Source of the DNA: an uncultured Collinsella sp.
Lineage (GTDB): Bacteria > Actinomycetota > Coriobacteriia > Coriobacteriales > Coriobacteriaceae
Direction: 5' to 3'
Assembly (NCBI GenBank): GCA_900551555.1
Contig: URWC01000021.1
Location: forward strand, 1-17,781
Length of the DNA: 17,781 bases
This document shows, piece by piece, positions 1 to 5,873 of the stretch (position 1 is its first letter; the number at the start of each line of letters is the position of its first letter). Made by a program: the position numbers and the translations under genes. The notes below the pieces were generated by a model. It was not told the DNA's origin, did not search any database, and saw only the letters and a list, made by a program, of their open reading frames with translations.

Positions 1-262
1 ATTCCGTCGCGGCGCCTTGCGGTGCCACGATGTCGAGCGCAATCGGTGCAAAGGCGATTTCTTCCAGATAGGCCTCAATAGTCGGCTGATGCTTTTTGAG
101 CTGCGCGATGGCAAAGCGCGAGGGGGCCTCGATCGTGAGCGTATCTTCGGTCAGGCTTATGGCGCGCGATTGCCCCAGCATGTTGATGAGGCGTGCATCT
201 TGGCCGTCGCGCTGACAAAAGGCGATGGCATCCCCCAGGATGATGCTTGCTTCCTCGTCCAC
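1..262 (-). CDS. dnaA: Chromosomal replication initiator DnaA, N-terminal part (gene runs off the left edge)
   Basis: DnaA binds DnaA boxes at oriC and melts the origin for helicase loading. Only the first 87 codons lie in the window. They match DnaA domain I, the helicase-loader and self-interaction domain: a helical start, then a strand-turn-strand stretch reading LTEDTLTIEAPSRFAIAQL, then a helix and a final strand, as in the E. coli pattern 'DNTLALYAPNRFVLDW'. The AAA+ and box-binding domains lie outside. I chose the GTG at 260-262 because GGGAG lies just upstream on the minus strand. The upstream ATPase gene ends 15 bp before it, so the two are probably co-transcribed. The leftward direction, opposite to rpmH, is the usual origin arrangement. 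What is seen is the domain I pattern; the identity of the rest is inferred from it and from context. Confidence 0.88.
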   Translation of the reverse strand, partial: MDEEASIILGDAIAFCQRDGQDARLINMLGQSRAISLTEDTLTIEAPSRFAIAQLKKHQPTIEAYLEEIAFAPIALDIVAPQGAATE

Positions 263-277
263 TGTCTCTCCCGTTCT

Positions 278-1702
278 TTAGCTCTGAGCTCGCACGCGAG
301 CGGCGCCGAGTTCGGTCAGATGGTATTTCTGGCCATGCTTGATGACCAAGCCGGCCTGCGCCAAGTCATTGAGCGTGCGTGACCAAGTGGGGGCCGAGTT
401 TCCAAACGCCCTCGCCAGATCGGTTGCACCGCACGCTTGATTTTGCGCCAGATAGCCTAGCGCGGCGTTGCCGCGATCGCTTACGAACACGTCCGGTTGT
501 GGCTGCGCATACTGATTTGCTGCATTAGGATACATCATTTGAGCTGCTGGTTGTTGAGAACTCTGCATCGGCGGCATTTGCTGTTGAAAACTTTGAGGCC
601 ACTGTTGGTAAGGCTGCGGAGGCATCTGCTGGGCCCAGGGGTTGTACTGCTGCTGCGGCATCTGCTGGTACGGCTGCTGATATCCCTGCTGGTACTGCTG
701 CGGGAACTGCTGGCCATACCCCAGTGGCGGCATCTGCTGATATGGATATCCCTGTTGGTACGGCTGATAGCCCATTTGCTGGCCACCCGGTGCCCCCGTC
801 GCCTGCTGCATTGCTGCTGCATCCTGATCCGCCAGCGGCATGGTCTCTGGCATGTTTGGCAGCATCGACATCGATGTCGCCTGGGGCTCTTGTGTAGGAA
901 GCATTCCGGGCTGCTGCATCTGTCCCACGGGGGGCTGCATCTGCTGCGTTGCCATGGGCTGCTGCGCAAAAGCTCCCGGCAGGGGATATGTGGGCTGTTC
1001 CGTCTCGGGCCGCACGGCAGCGCCGCGTCCGCCGGCACGCTCGATTTCCTGCACGCGTTTAGGGTTCAGGCTTACCGTAACCACGGTGCCGTTGCCCATG
1101 TTGTCCTCGATGGATACGGCACCGCCGGCGTTTTCCAAATACTCCTGCACCATGGGAAACCCTGCTCCGGTTCCACGGATATAGCGCTTCATCTTGCTGT
1201 TTGCGCTGGTAACGCCAAAGTCGAAAGCGCGTTCCTTGTCGTCGATGCCGGGTCCTTGGTCAGCAAAGCGGATGGTGTCTCCGCCGTCCAGAATCGAGAT
1301 GATGGGCTCGGCAAAGTGCGCGTGGATAAAGTTTTCGACAATCTCGCGGATGACCATGAGCGAGATATGGCCACCTTGTTCTTTCATGCACTGGTAGACG
1401 GTGTTGGTCGTCTCTTCCAAATACGTGCGGACATCTTGCGGATCAATGACGATCACACGCGGTGTCGACAGCATGTCGTCATAGACGGCGATGCGCGCGG
1501 CGTACATGGCTTTTGGCGCCTGCGTGGTTGTCTGCTCGCCTTCCTCACGCTCTTCGCGCATGCCGGTGATGTGCTCGTTGTCGGGTGCCGGGTCTCCGGA
1601 ATCGACCATGGTGTAAAAGTCGTCAGACATGCCGCTCGCAATCTTCCAAAAGGTTTCGAACAAATAGTAGCTCACCGTGCAATGTTTCTCATCTTTCGAC
1701 AA
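278..1702 (-). CDS. GHKL-type ATPase with prion-like Q/P-rich linker and C-terminal winged helix
   Basis: I do not recognise a named family. Three regions are visible in the 474-residue frame. Residues 70-212 form a Bergerat-fold (GHKL) ATPase: N box with E123/N124, G1 box DQGPGID at 148-154, G2 box RGTGAG at 176-181 and a closing GNGTVVTV strand. No histidine phospho-acceptor or transmembrane segment is seen, so this is not a standard sensor kinase; the ATPase is more like the anti-sigma (SpoIIAB/RsbW) type. Residues 235-404 are almost only Q, P, M, Y, G and A. Residues 405-474 look like a winged helix (GATDLARAFGNSAPTWSRTL, then a wing around IKHGQKYHLTE). The longest frame starts with TTG at 1702; GTG at 1675 and ATG at 1630 are alternatives, and none has a strong ribosome site. 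It sits between the probable origin and dnaA, in the dnaA direction with a 15-bp gap, which suggests a role in replication or dnaA control. That role is inference. Confidence 0.85.
   Translation of the reverse strand: MSKDEKHCTVSYYLFETFWKIASGMSDDFYTMVDSGDPAPDNEHITGMREEREEGEQTTTQAPKAMYAARIAVYDDMLSTPRVIVIDPQDVRTYLEETTNTVYQCMKEQGGHISLMVIREIVENFIHAHFAEPIISILDGGDTIRFADQGPGIDDKERAFDFGVTSANSKMKRYIRGTGAGFPMVQEYLENAGGAVSIEDNMGNGTVVTVSLNPKRVQEIERAGGRGAAVRPETEQPTYPLPGAFAQQPMATQQMQPPVGQMQQPGMLPTQEPQATSMSMLPNMPETMPLADQDAAAMQQATGAPGGQQMGYQPYQQGYPYQQMPPLGYGQQFPQQYQQGYQQPYQQMPQQQYNPWAQQMPPQPYQQWPQSFQQQMPPMQSSQQPAAQMMYPNAANQYAQPQPDVFVSDRGNAALGYLAQNQACGATDLARAFGNSAPTWSRTLNDLAQAGLVIKHGQKYHLTELGAARVRAQS
491..1000 (-). 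repeat. Low-complexity Q/P/M/Y-rich coding tract inside the ATPase gene
   Basis: About 170 codons encode irregular short repeats such as YQQGYQQPYQQMPQQQY. The glutamines, prolines and regularly spaced tyrosines resemble prion-like linkers. On the plus strand the tract shows as recurring ctgctg/ctggta units, so length variation between strains by slippage is plausible. No disorder prediction was run. Confidence 0.85.
552..595. promoter_or_regulatory. Two DnaA-box-like nonamers inside the ATPase gene
   Basis: TGTTGAGAA lies at 552-560 and TGTTGAAAA at 582-590. The second sits in a 15-bp stretch (581-595, CTGTTGAAAACTTTG) repeated exactly at 1714-1728 in the intergenic region. The first is the reverse complement of the TTCTCAACA at 1745-1753. 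Both lie in Gln/Ser codons of the low-complexity tract, so codon bias could explain them. Confidence 0.3.
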
Positions 1703-1870
1703 ACTTTCAAAACCTGTTGAAAACTTTGGAAAACCGACGAAAAGTTCTCAACATTGCCAACATGACCTGTTGAAAACTCGATGAAATATCGTGAAAAGTT
1801 GCCATGCACCGCTAAATCGAGCTTGGCTTATGGGGGAACCGTGTGAACTGCGCAACCTTTTACCTTTGAT
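1703..1870. other. Probable replication origin region (oriC) between the ATPase-dnaA genes and rpmH
   Basis: This is the non-coding gap between the leftward ATPase-dnaA pair and the rightward rpmH operon, the usual place for a bacterial origin. It contains A-rich runs, three DnaA-box-like nonamers and a short inverted repeat (CGAT at 1779-1782 and ATCG at 1788-1791). I see no canonical TTATCCACA box and no extended AT-only unwinding stretch. The origin, or part of it, could instead lie beyond the left edge near dnaA-dnaN. Promoters for the leftward genes should also be here, but I could not pick a convincing one. Confidence 0.5.
1715..1776. promoter_or_regulatory. Cluster of three DnaA-box-like nonamers
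   Basis: TTTTCAACA occurs on the minus strand at 1715-1723 and again at 1768-1776, exactly 53 bp apart. TTCTCAACA occurs on the plus strand between them at 1745-1753. TTTTCAACA differs from the general box TTWTNCACA only at position 6. A weaker relative, TTTCGACAA, is at 1694-1702. Clustering in the gap upstream of rpmH supports DnaA binding; the non-canonical base is the main doubt. Confidence 0.45.
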
Positions 1871-1873
1871 TTC

Positions 1874-1903
1874 TTGACATTTGAACATTGATTTCCCTAC
1901 AAT
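1874..1903 (+). promoter_or_regulatory. Promoter of the rpmH operon
   Basis: A perfect -35 hexamer TTGACA (1874-1879) and a -10 hexamer TACAAT (1898-1903) are separated by 18 bp. This predicts a transcript start near 1910 and a leader of about 65 nt before the rpmH start codon. It is the best sigma-70-type promoter in the window, as expected for ribosomal protein and RNase P genes. Confidence 0.8.
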
Positions 1904-1929
1904 CTTCAAGCTCACGTGTCTATATCTGC

Positions 1930-1947
1930 GTCCGCGTCCCCGCGGAC
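1930..1947 (+). other. Hairpin in the rpmH leader
   Basis: GTCCGCG and CGCGGAC form a perfect 7-bp GC-rich stem around a TCCC loop, between the promoter and the AGGAGG ribosome site at 1962-1967. No U-run follows, so it is not an intrinsic terminator. It may stabilise the leader or regulate translation; function is unknown. Confidence 0.6.
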
Positions 1948-1975
1948 ACTCGAAATGCAGCAGGAGGAACTTAAG

Positions 1976-2110
1976 ATGAAGCGTACGTATCAGCCTAATA
2001 AGCGTAAGCGTGCCAAGACCCATGGCTTCCGTGCCCGTATGGCCACTAAGGGTGGTCGTGCCGTGCTCGCCCGTCGTCGCGCCAAGGGCCGCAAGCGTCT
2101 CACTGTCTAG
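1976..2110 (+). CDS. rpmH: 50S ribosomal protein L34
   Basis: L34 is a small, very basic component of the large ribosomal subunit. The 44-residue product begins MKRTYQPNKRKRAKTHGFRA and ends in an Arg/Lys-rich tail, the whole-length signature of the family. I chose the ATG at 1976 because AGGAGG ends 8 nt upstream and the product then has the standard length; the open frame extends further upstream (from 1916) but that part is leader, including the hairpin. It is first in the rpmH-rnpA-yidD-yidC operon, 20 bp ahead of rnpA, and is driven by the promoter at 1874-1903. Confidence 0.98.
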   Translation: MKRTYQPNKRKRAKTHGFRARMATKGGRAVLARRRAKGRKRLTV

Positions 2111-2130
2111 CAGCGATACACACATCTCGC

Positions 2131-2469
2131 ATGAAGACTATTAAGTCTCGGCAAGATTTCGAGCATGTGTTCAGTCAGGGGCGTCGTTTCAATCACCCTC
2201 TGATTCGAATGACCATATGTGAATCGGTTGGCGAAGGCGACTCCGGAAGGGTCGCCTTCGTTGGTGCTAAGCGACTCGGTTGTGCCGTCGTGCGCAACCG
2301 ATCTAAGCGTGTGATGCGCGAGGCCGCCCGCAGCTGCGGATTTCCCGTTGCGGGTTATGACATCATCTTGTTTGCAACTCCCAAGACGAGGGTTTCCTCG
2401 CCGCAGGAGATGGACAAGGCGTTGCGTTCGCTTATGAAGCGCGCCGGCGTTGCCGGGGAGGAGCGATGA
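2131..2469 (+). CDS. rnpA: Ribonuclease P protein component
   Basis: RnpA is the protein cofactor that helps the RNase P ribozyme bind precursor tRNA and cut off the 5' leader. The 112-residue length is normal. The family signature is clear: KSRQDFEHVFSQGRRF near the start, then GAKRLGCAVVRNRSKRVMRE with the RNR core at 55-57. No ribosome site is obvious before the ATG at 2131, so translation may be coupled to rpmH. The stop overlaps the yidD start (ATGA at 2466-2469). The order rpmH-rnpA-yidD-yidC is conserved across bacteria. Confidence 0.97.
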   Translation: MKTIKSRQDFEHVFSQGRRFNHPLIRMTICESVGEGDSGRVAFVGAKRLGCAVVRNRSKRVMREAARSCGFPVAGYDIILFATPKTRVSSPQEMDKALRSLMKRAGVAGEER

Positions 2470-2690
2470 GCAATCACGTTTTGCGACGTGTTGCCATCGC
2501 TCCTATTCGCATATATCAACAGGTTATTTCGCCCTTATTGCCTGACGCCTGCATTTATTACCCAACGTGCTCGCAATACGCCATCCAGGCGATTGAGAAG
2601 CACGGTGTTTTGAGAGGCTGCTGGCTTGCCGTGAGGCGCATCGCTCGTTGCAATCCCCTGCACGTCGGCGGTTATGACCCTGTGCCCTAG
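2466..2690 (+). CDS. yidD: Membrane protein insertion efficiency factor YidD
   Basis: YidD is a small membrane-associated protein encoded beside yidC that assists insertion of membrane proteins. The 74-residue product carries the family pattern: IRIYQQVISPL, then YYPTCSQYAIQAIEKHG, then RCNPLHVGGYDPVP. Conserved cysteines are C29, C35 and C62, with a further C52. An amphipathic N-terminal helix fits peripheral membrane association. It overlaps the end of rnpA by 4 bp, implying coupled translation, and yidC starts 29 bp later. Confidence 0.96.
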   Translation: MSNHVLRRVAIAPIRIYQQVISPLLPDACIYYPTCSQYAIQAIEKHGVLRGCWLAVRRIARCNPLHVGGYDPVP

Positions 2691-2719
2691 CGGGCACTCG
2701 CTATCGGAGGAAAACTTAC

Positions 2720-3490
2720 ATGTGGGATTGGATCGTTAACATCCTTTTCGAGCTGCTCAAGCTCATCCAGACCTTTGCGGTCGACTGGGGCCTGTCCATC
2801 ATCATCCTGGTGGTCATCATCCGTCTGCTGCTGACGCCGCTCATGCTCAAGTCGACCAAGTCGACGGCTCGCATGCAGGTGCTGCAGCCCAAGATGCTCG
2901 AGATCCAGGAGCGCTATGCCGACGATCCCCAGCGTCAGGCCGAGGAGATGCAGAAGTTCTACAGCGAGAACAAGTTCAACCCCATGGCTGGCTGTCTGCC
3001 GCTGCTGATTCAGATGCCTATCCTGTTCGCCCTGTTTACATTGCTGCGCAACCTGCCGCAGTACTTTAACGACGGCACGTTCTCGTTCTTCAACATCCTG
3101 CCCGACCTGACCACCACGCCGAGTGCTTCCTTTGCCGATGGCTTTATGGTTGCACTGCCTGCGCTGGTTTGCCTGATCCTGTTCGCCGTCCTGACCCTGA
3201 TTCCGCAGCTCTATATGTCGCGCAACCAGACCGGCCAACAGGCTCAGAGCATGCGTATGATGGCCGTTGTCATGACGGTCATGATGCTTTGGATGGGCTG
3301 GAGCCTTCCCGTTGGTGTTCTGCTGTACTACGACGTCTCGTCTGCTTGGCAGGTTATCCAGCAGATTTTTGTGACGCAGAAGGTCATCGACAAGGCGAAG
3401 GCCGATGAGGAGGAGCGTCTTAAGAACGCTCCGCTGCAGGTTGAGGTCACTCGTCGAGAGAAGAAGCCGCGCCCGCACAAGAAGAAGTAG
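2720..3490 (+). CDS. yidC: Membrane protein insertase YidC/OxaI
   Basis: YidC inserts and folds membrane proteins alone or with SecYEG. The 256-residue product has the core insertase layout: a transmembrane segment at about 22-42 holding the groove arginine R35, a charged cytoplasmic helical hairpin (48-85) including YSENKFNPMAGCLPLLIQMP, then further membrane segments near 97-112, 141-163 and 178-205, and a basic Lys/Arg tail that could contact the ribosome. There is no large periplasmic domain as in Gram-negative YidC. No N-terminal signal peptide or lipobox cysteine is seen, unlike the lipoprotein forms of many Firmicutes. GGAGG at about 2706-2710 precedes the ATG. Confidence 0.97.
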   Translation: MWDWIVNILFELLKLIQTFAVDWGLSIIILVVIIRLLLTPLMLKSTKSTARMQVLQPKMLEIQERYADDPQRQAEEMQKFYSENKFNPMAGCLPLLIQMPILFALFTLLRNLPQYFNDGTFSFFNILPDLTTTPSASFADGFMVALPALVCLILFAVLTLIPQLYMSRNQTGQQAQSMRMMAVVMTVMMLWMGWSLPVGVLLYYDVSSAWQVIQQIFVTQKVIDKAKADEEERLKNAPLQVEVTRREKKPRPHKKK

Positions 3491-3507
3491 TGGGATATCA
3501 ATCTTAT

Positions 3508-3519
3508 TTAGGTACCTAA
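3508..3519. repeat. Perfect 12-bp palindrome, copy 1
   Basis: TTAGGTACCTAA is a perfect palindrome in the short gap between yidC and jag, just ahead of the jag ribosome site. The same palindrome followed by the same C recurs at 7012-7023. Its role is unknown; it could be an operator or chance. Confidence 0.7.
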
Positions 3520-3534
3520 CTTTTGGAGTACGTT

Positions 3535-4104
3535 ATGTCTGAAGAGATCATCGAGGATATGCTTGAGGAGGTTGCCCCGCAGGTCGCGGGCGATTATCCC
3601 GAGATTGCACAGCGCTACAAGGCTGGTGAAGAGCTGACCGATGAGGAGCTCGACACCATTGCCGATGTTGCGATTTCCATCCTGCGTTCCATCCTTTCGC
3701 ACTTCGATGCCGCCAACTCTCCTATCGATGAGTATGAGGGCGACGAGGGTGAGCTGATTTTGGATGTAACGGCTCCCGACCTTGCTGTTCTCATTGGCCG
3801 TCATGGTCGCACTCTTGATGCTCTTCAGGTTATGTTCTCTTTGCTGGTGAGCCGCAAGCTTGGCTTTAGGTATCCGGTTGTAGTGGACGTCGAGGGATAC
3901 AAGAGTCGCCGTCAGGATAAGGTCGCCTCCATGGCTCAGTCTGCTGCCGAGCGTGCCATCCGCACTCATAAGAGTGTTTCGCTTCCGCCCATGAATGCCT
4001 ACGAGCGCCGACTGGTTCACATTGCACTTCGTGGCAACGATGCAGTCGATACTCATTCTGAGGGTTCTGACCCTGATCGCCATGTGGTGATTGTTGCTCG
4101 ATAA
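3535..4104 (+). CDS. jag: RNA-binding protein Jag/KhpB (KH and R3H domains)
   Basis: Jag (KhpB) is a cytoplasmic RNA-binding protein, usually partnered with KhpA, linked in Gram-positives to cell elongation and division. The 189-residue product has an acidic N-terminal region (1-60) in place of a clear Jag_N domain. A type II KH domain follows at about 72-120 with its GxxG loop as IGRHG at 87-91, and an R3H domain at about 130-189 with the R158-H162 spacing in ERRLVH and HSEGSDPDRHVVIV at the end. The start is ATG 3535, with GGAG 6 nt upstream; an in-frame TTG at 3523 overlaps that site. yidC lies immediately upstream, and the gene ends before a strong terminator. Confidence 0.95.
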   Translation: MSEEIIEDMLEEVAPQVAGDYPEIAQRYKAGEELTDEELDTIADVAISILRSILSHFDAANSPIDEYEGDEGELILDVTAPDLAVLIGRHGRTLDALQVMFSLLVSRKLGFRYPVVVDVEGYKSRRQDKVASMAQSAAERAIRTHKSVSLPPMNAYERRLVHIALRGNDAVDTHSEGSDPDRHVVIVAR

Positions 4105-4122
4105 TCTACTCGAGCTTATGCT

Positions 4123-4154
4123 AAGGGGACGTGGTTTCCACGTCCCCTTTTTTT
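4123..4154 (+). terminator. Intrinsic terminator after jag
   Basis: A perfect 12-bp stem (AAGGGGACGTGG at 4123-4134 with its complement at 4138-4149) closes a TTT loop and runs into seven consecutive Ts. It ends the rpmH-to-jag transcript, so rsmG probably has its own promoter or depends on readthrough. Confidence 0.93.
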
Positions 4155-4200
4155 GTCAAAAGTTCTCGATACACTGATTTTTGTCAGAAAGGAGCTTTCG

Positions 4201-4938
4201 TTGTTAGTACTTACTGATCAGCAGGCTGACGAGATGTTGAGTCGTCTAACTTCCTATTGCAAAGAGTATTCCTTGAGCGTAACTGATGTTGAGCTGAGGA
4301 AATGTATTCAGTATTTGGATTTGGTTCTAGAAACAAATAAGACAACCAATCTCACCCGTATTCTTAACGTAGAAGATGCTGCAGTACTTCATATCCTCGA
4401 CTCACTTGTTTTGCTCCCCTATATCAACAAGGCTCCTGAGGGAGTTTTGCTCGATATGGGAACAGGTGCGGGCTTCCCTGGTATTCCATTAACCATAACC
4501 ACGCATCGTAAAGCTACTTATATTGACTCTGTTGGCAAGAAGGTTGATGCGGTTAATTCCTTTGTCCATGCTCTTGGATTGAAACATGCTCATGCGGTTC
4601 ATGATCGTCTTGAAGAATATGCTCGAAGCCATAAGAAGCAGTTCTCTGTTGTAACCGCCCGCGCACTGGCCCCTCTACCGATTCTTGTTGAGTATGCGGC
4701 TCCGTATCTGAAGGATGGAGGGCTATTTGTTATAACCAAGGGCAATCCTTCGGATGAGGAGCTTGCTTCCGGCATGTCAGCAGCTAAGATTTGCGGCTTC
4801 ACTTTGCTTCTGAATGACGCAATTGATTTGCCTGAAGGCTTGGGTCACAGGGAGTTCATTGTTCTTAAGAAGAGTCATCCAGCATCTGTCTCATTGCCTC
4901 GTGCAAATGGCGTGGCAAAGAAGAATCCGCTTGCCTAG
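4201..4938 (+). CDS. rsmG: 16S rRNA (guanine527-N7)-methyltransferase RsmG
   Basis: RsmG (GidB) uses S-adenosylmethionine to methylate G527 of 16S rRNA; its loss gives low-level streptomycin resistance in several bacteria. The 245-residue product shows the family's NKTTNLTRI segment (46-54), SAM-binding motif I DMGTGAGFPGIPL at 85-97 and the TARA segment at 152-155. I chose the TTG at 4201 because AGAAAGGAG ends 6 nt upstream and the length then fits; the longer frame from TTG 4153 begins inside the terminator T-run and is unlikely. It stands between jag and parA as in many bacteria. GC content is clearly lower here (28 of 60 bases in 4381-4440) than in the right arm. Confidence 0.95.
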   Translation: MLVLTDQQADEMLSRLTSYCKEYSLSVTDVELRKCIQYLDLVLETNKTTNLTRILNVEDAAVLHILDSLVLLPYINKAPEGVLLDMGTGAGFPGIPLTITTHRKATYIDSVGKKVDAVNSFVHALGLKHAHAVHDRLEEYARSHKKQFSVVTARALAPLPILVEYAAPYLKDGGLFVITKGNPSDEELASGMSAAKICGFTLLLNDAIDLPEGLGHREFIVLKKSHPASVSLPRANGVAKKNPLA

Positions 4939-4939
4939 A

Positions 4940-4955
4940 TGTTTCACGTGAAACA
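4940..4955. promoter_or_regulatory. parS site 1
   Basis: TGTTTCACGTGAAACA is a perfect match to the B. subtilis-type parS consensus TGTTNCACGTGAAACA. It starts 2 bp after the rsmG stop and is the first of three copies ahead of parA. ParB loads here as a CTP-dependent clamp. Confidence 0.97.
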
Positions 4956-4978
4956 TAATGGATACTAACAACTTGCAG

Positions 4979-4994
4979 TGTTTCACGTGAAACA
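4979..4994. promoter_or_regulatory. parS site 2
   Basis: Second perfect TGTTTCACGTGAAACA, starting exactly 39 bp after the start of site 1. Its 5' flanking base is G rather than the A seen in sites 1 and 3. Confidence 0.97.
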
Positions 4995-5017
4995 TGGCGG
5001 TTGATATCGATTCGGAA

Positions 5018-5033
5018 TGTTTCACGTGAAACA
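5018..5033. promoter_or_regulatory. parS site 3
   Basis: Third perfect TGTTTCACGTGAAACA, again exactly 39 bp on. It ends 39 bp before the parA start codon, so ParB bound here could also affect parAB transcription. Confidence 0.97.
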
Positions 5034-5072
5034 TCCTCCGTTTGACAGCTTTAATACACACCAGGAGGGACC

Positions 5073-5873
5073 GTGGGATTTCGCGACGTTAAGCGTTCTA
5101 AGAGCGCAAAAGACACGCGTATCATTGCAATCATCAATCAAAAAGGCGGCGTCGGTAAGTCAACGACGGCTGTAAACCTTGCAGCAGCACTGGGTGAGCA
5201 GGGTCGTAAGACACTGATTGTCGATTTTGATCCGCAGGGAAACAGCACCAGTGGATTCGGAATTGAAAAAGAAGACCTTGATCACTGTATCTATGATGCA
5301 TTGTTGAATGATGTGCCGGCAGAATCGCTTGTTCTTGATACAAATTGTAAAAAGGTATTCGTTATTCCGGCTACAATTCAACTTGCAGGCGCGGAAATTG
5401 AGCTCGTAAGCGCAATTGCTCGTGAAACCCGCCTCAAAGATTTGCTTGAGCCGATTCAGGACGAGTTTGACTTTATTTTCATTGACTGTCCTCCTTCGCT
5501 CGGCCTGCTTACTATCAACGCTTTGACCGCAGCAGACAGCGTTTTGATTCCGATCCAGTGCGAATATTACGCACTCGAGGGCGTTACGAAGCTGCTTGAG
5601 TCAATGAAAATGGTCAAATCACGTTTGAACAAGGGCTTAGATACCTATGGTGTGCTTATGACCATGTATGACTCGCGTACCTCTCTATCAAATCAGGTTG
5701 TTGAGGAGGTTCAATCGTACTTTGGTGATAAGGCGTTTAAGACGCTGATCCCCCGTACGGTTAAAATCTCCGAAGCTCCGTCTTTTGGAGAACCGGTAAT
5801 TACCTATGCACCTCAAAATAAGGGTGCAAAAGCGTATATGAACCTTGCAAAAGAGGTGATCAAGCGTGCCTAG
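5073..5873 (+). CDS. parA: Chromosome-partitioning ATPase ParA (Soj)
   Basis: ParA is the nucleoid-binding ATPase that, with ParB-parS, separates sister origins and in some species also influences DnaA. The 266-residue product has the deviant Walker A box QKGGVGKST (23-31, signature lysine K24 and catalytic K29), the A' motif IVDFDPQGN (49-57) and the Walker B-like FIDCPPSLG (136-144). There is no N-terminal HTH domain, so this is the chromosomal (Soj, type Ib-like) form and not the P1 plasmid form. The GTG at 5073 has AGGAGG 4 nt upstream. The three parS sites lie just ahead, and the gene end overlaps parB by 8 bp. Confidence 0.97.
   Translation: MGFRDVKRSKSAKDTRIIAIINQKGGVGKSTTAVNLAAALGEQGRKTLIVDFDPQGNSTSGFGIEKEDLDHCIYDALLNDVPAESLVLDTNCKKVFVIPATIQLAGAEIELVSAIARETRLKDLLEPIQDEFDFIFIDCPPSLGLLTINALTAADSVLIPIQCEYYALEGVTKLLESMKMVKSRLNKGLDTYGVLMTMYDSRTSLSNQVVEEVQSYFGDKAFKTLIPRTVKISEAPSFGEPVITYAPQNKGAKAYMNLAKEVIKRA

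Noticed and set aside
491..1000. CRISPR-like or tandem DNA repeat array
   Set aside because: The repeating ctgctg/ctggta units are irregular, in frame and code for Gln/Pro/Tyr repeats; there are no uniform repeats with unique spacers.
497..1720. Long plus-strand open frame (407 codons) opposite the ATPase gene
   Set aside because: It is the antisense of the GHKL ATPase and Q/P-rich tract, giving an artificial Leu/Arg/His-rich product. The minus-strand frame has recognisable domains.
2687..3478. 263-codon minus-strand open frame opposite yidC
   Set aside because: Shadow of the unmistakable YidC frame.
4153..4200. Longer rsmG start at TTG 4153
   Set aside because: It begins in the T-run of the jag terminator and lacks a ribosome site; TTG 4201 has GGAG at the right distance.
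5042..5047. TTGACA before parA as a -35 element
   Set aside because: A -10 at normal spacing would fall on the parA ribosome site, leaving no leader; no matching hexamer is there.
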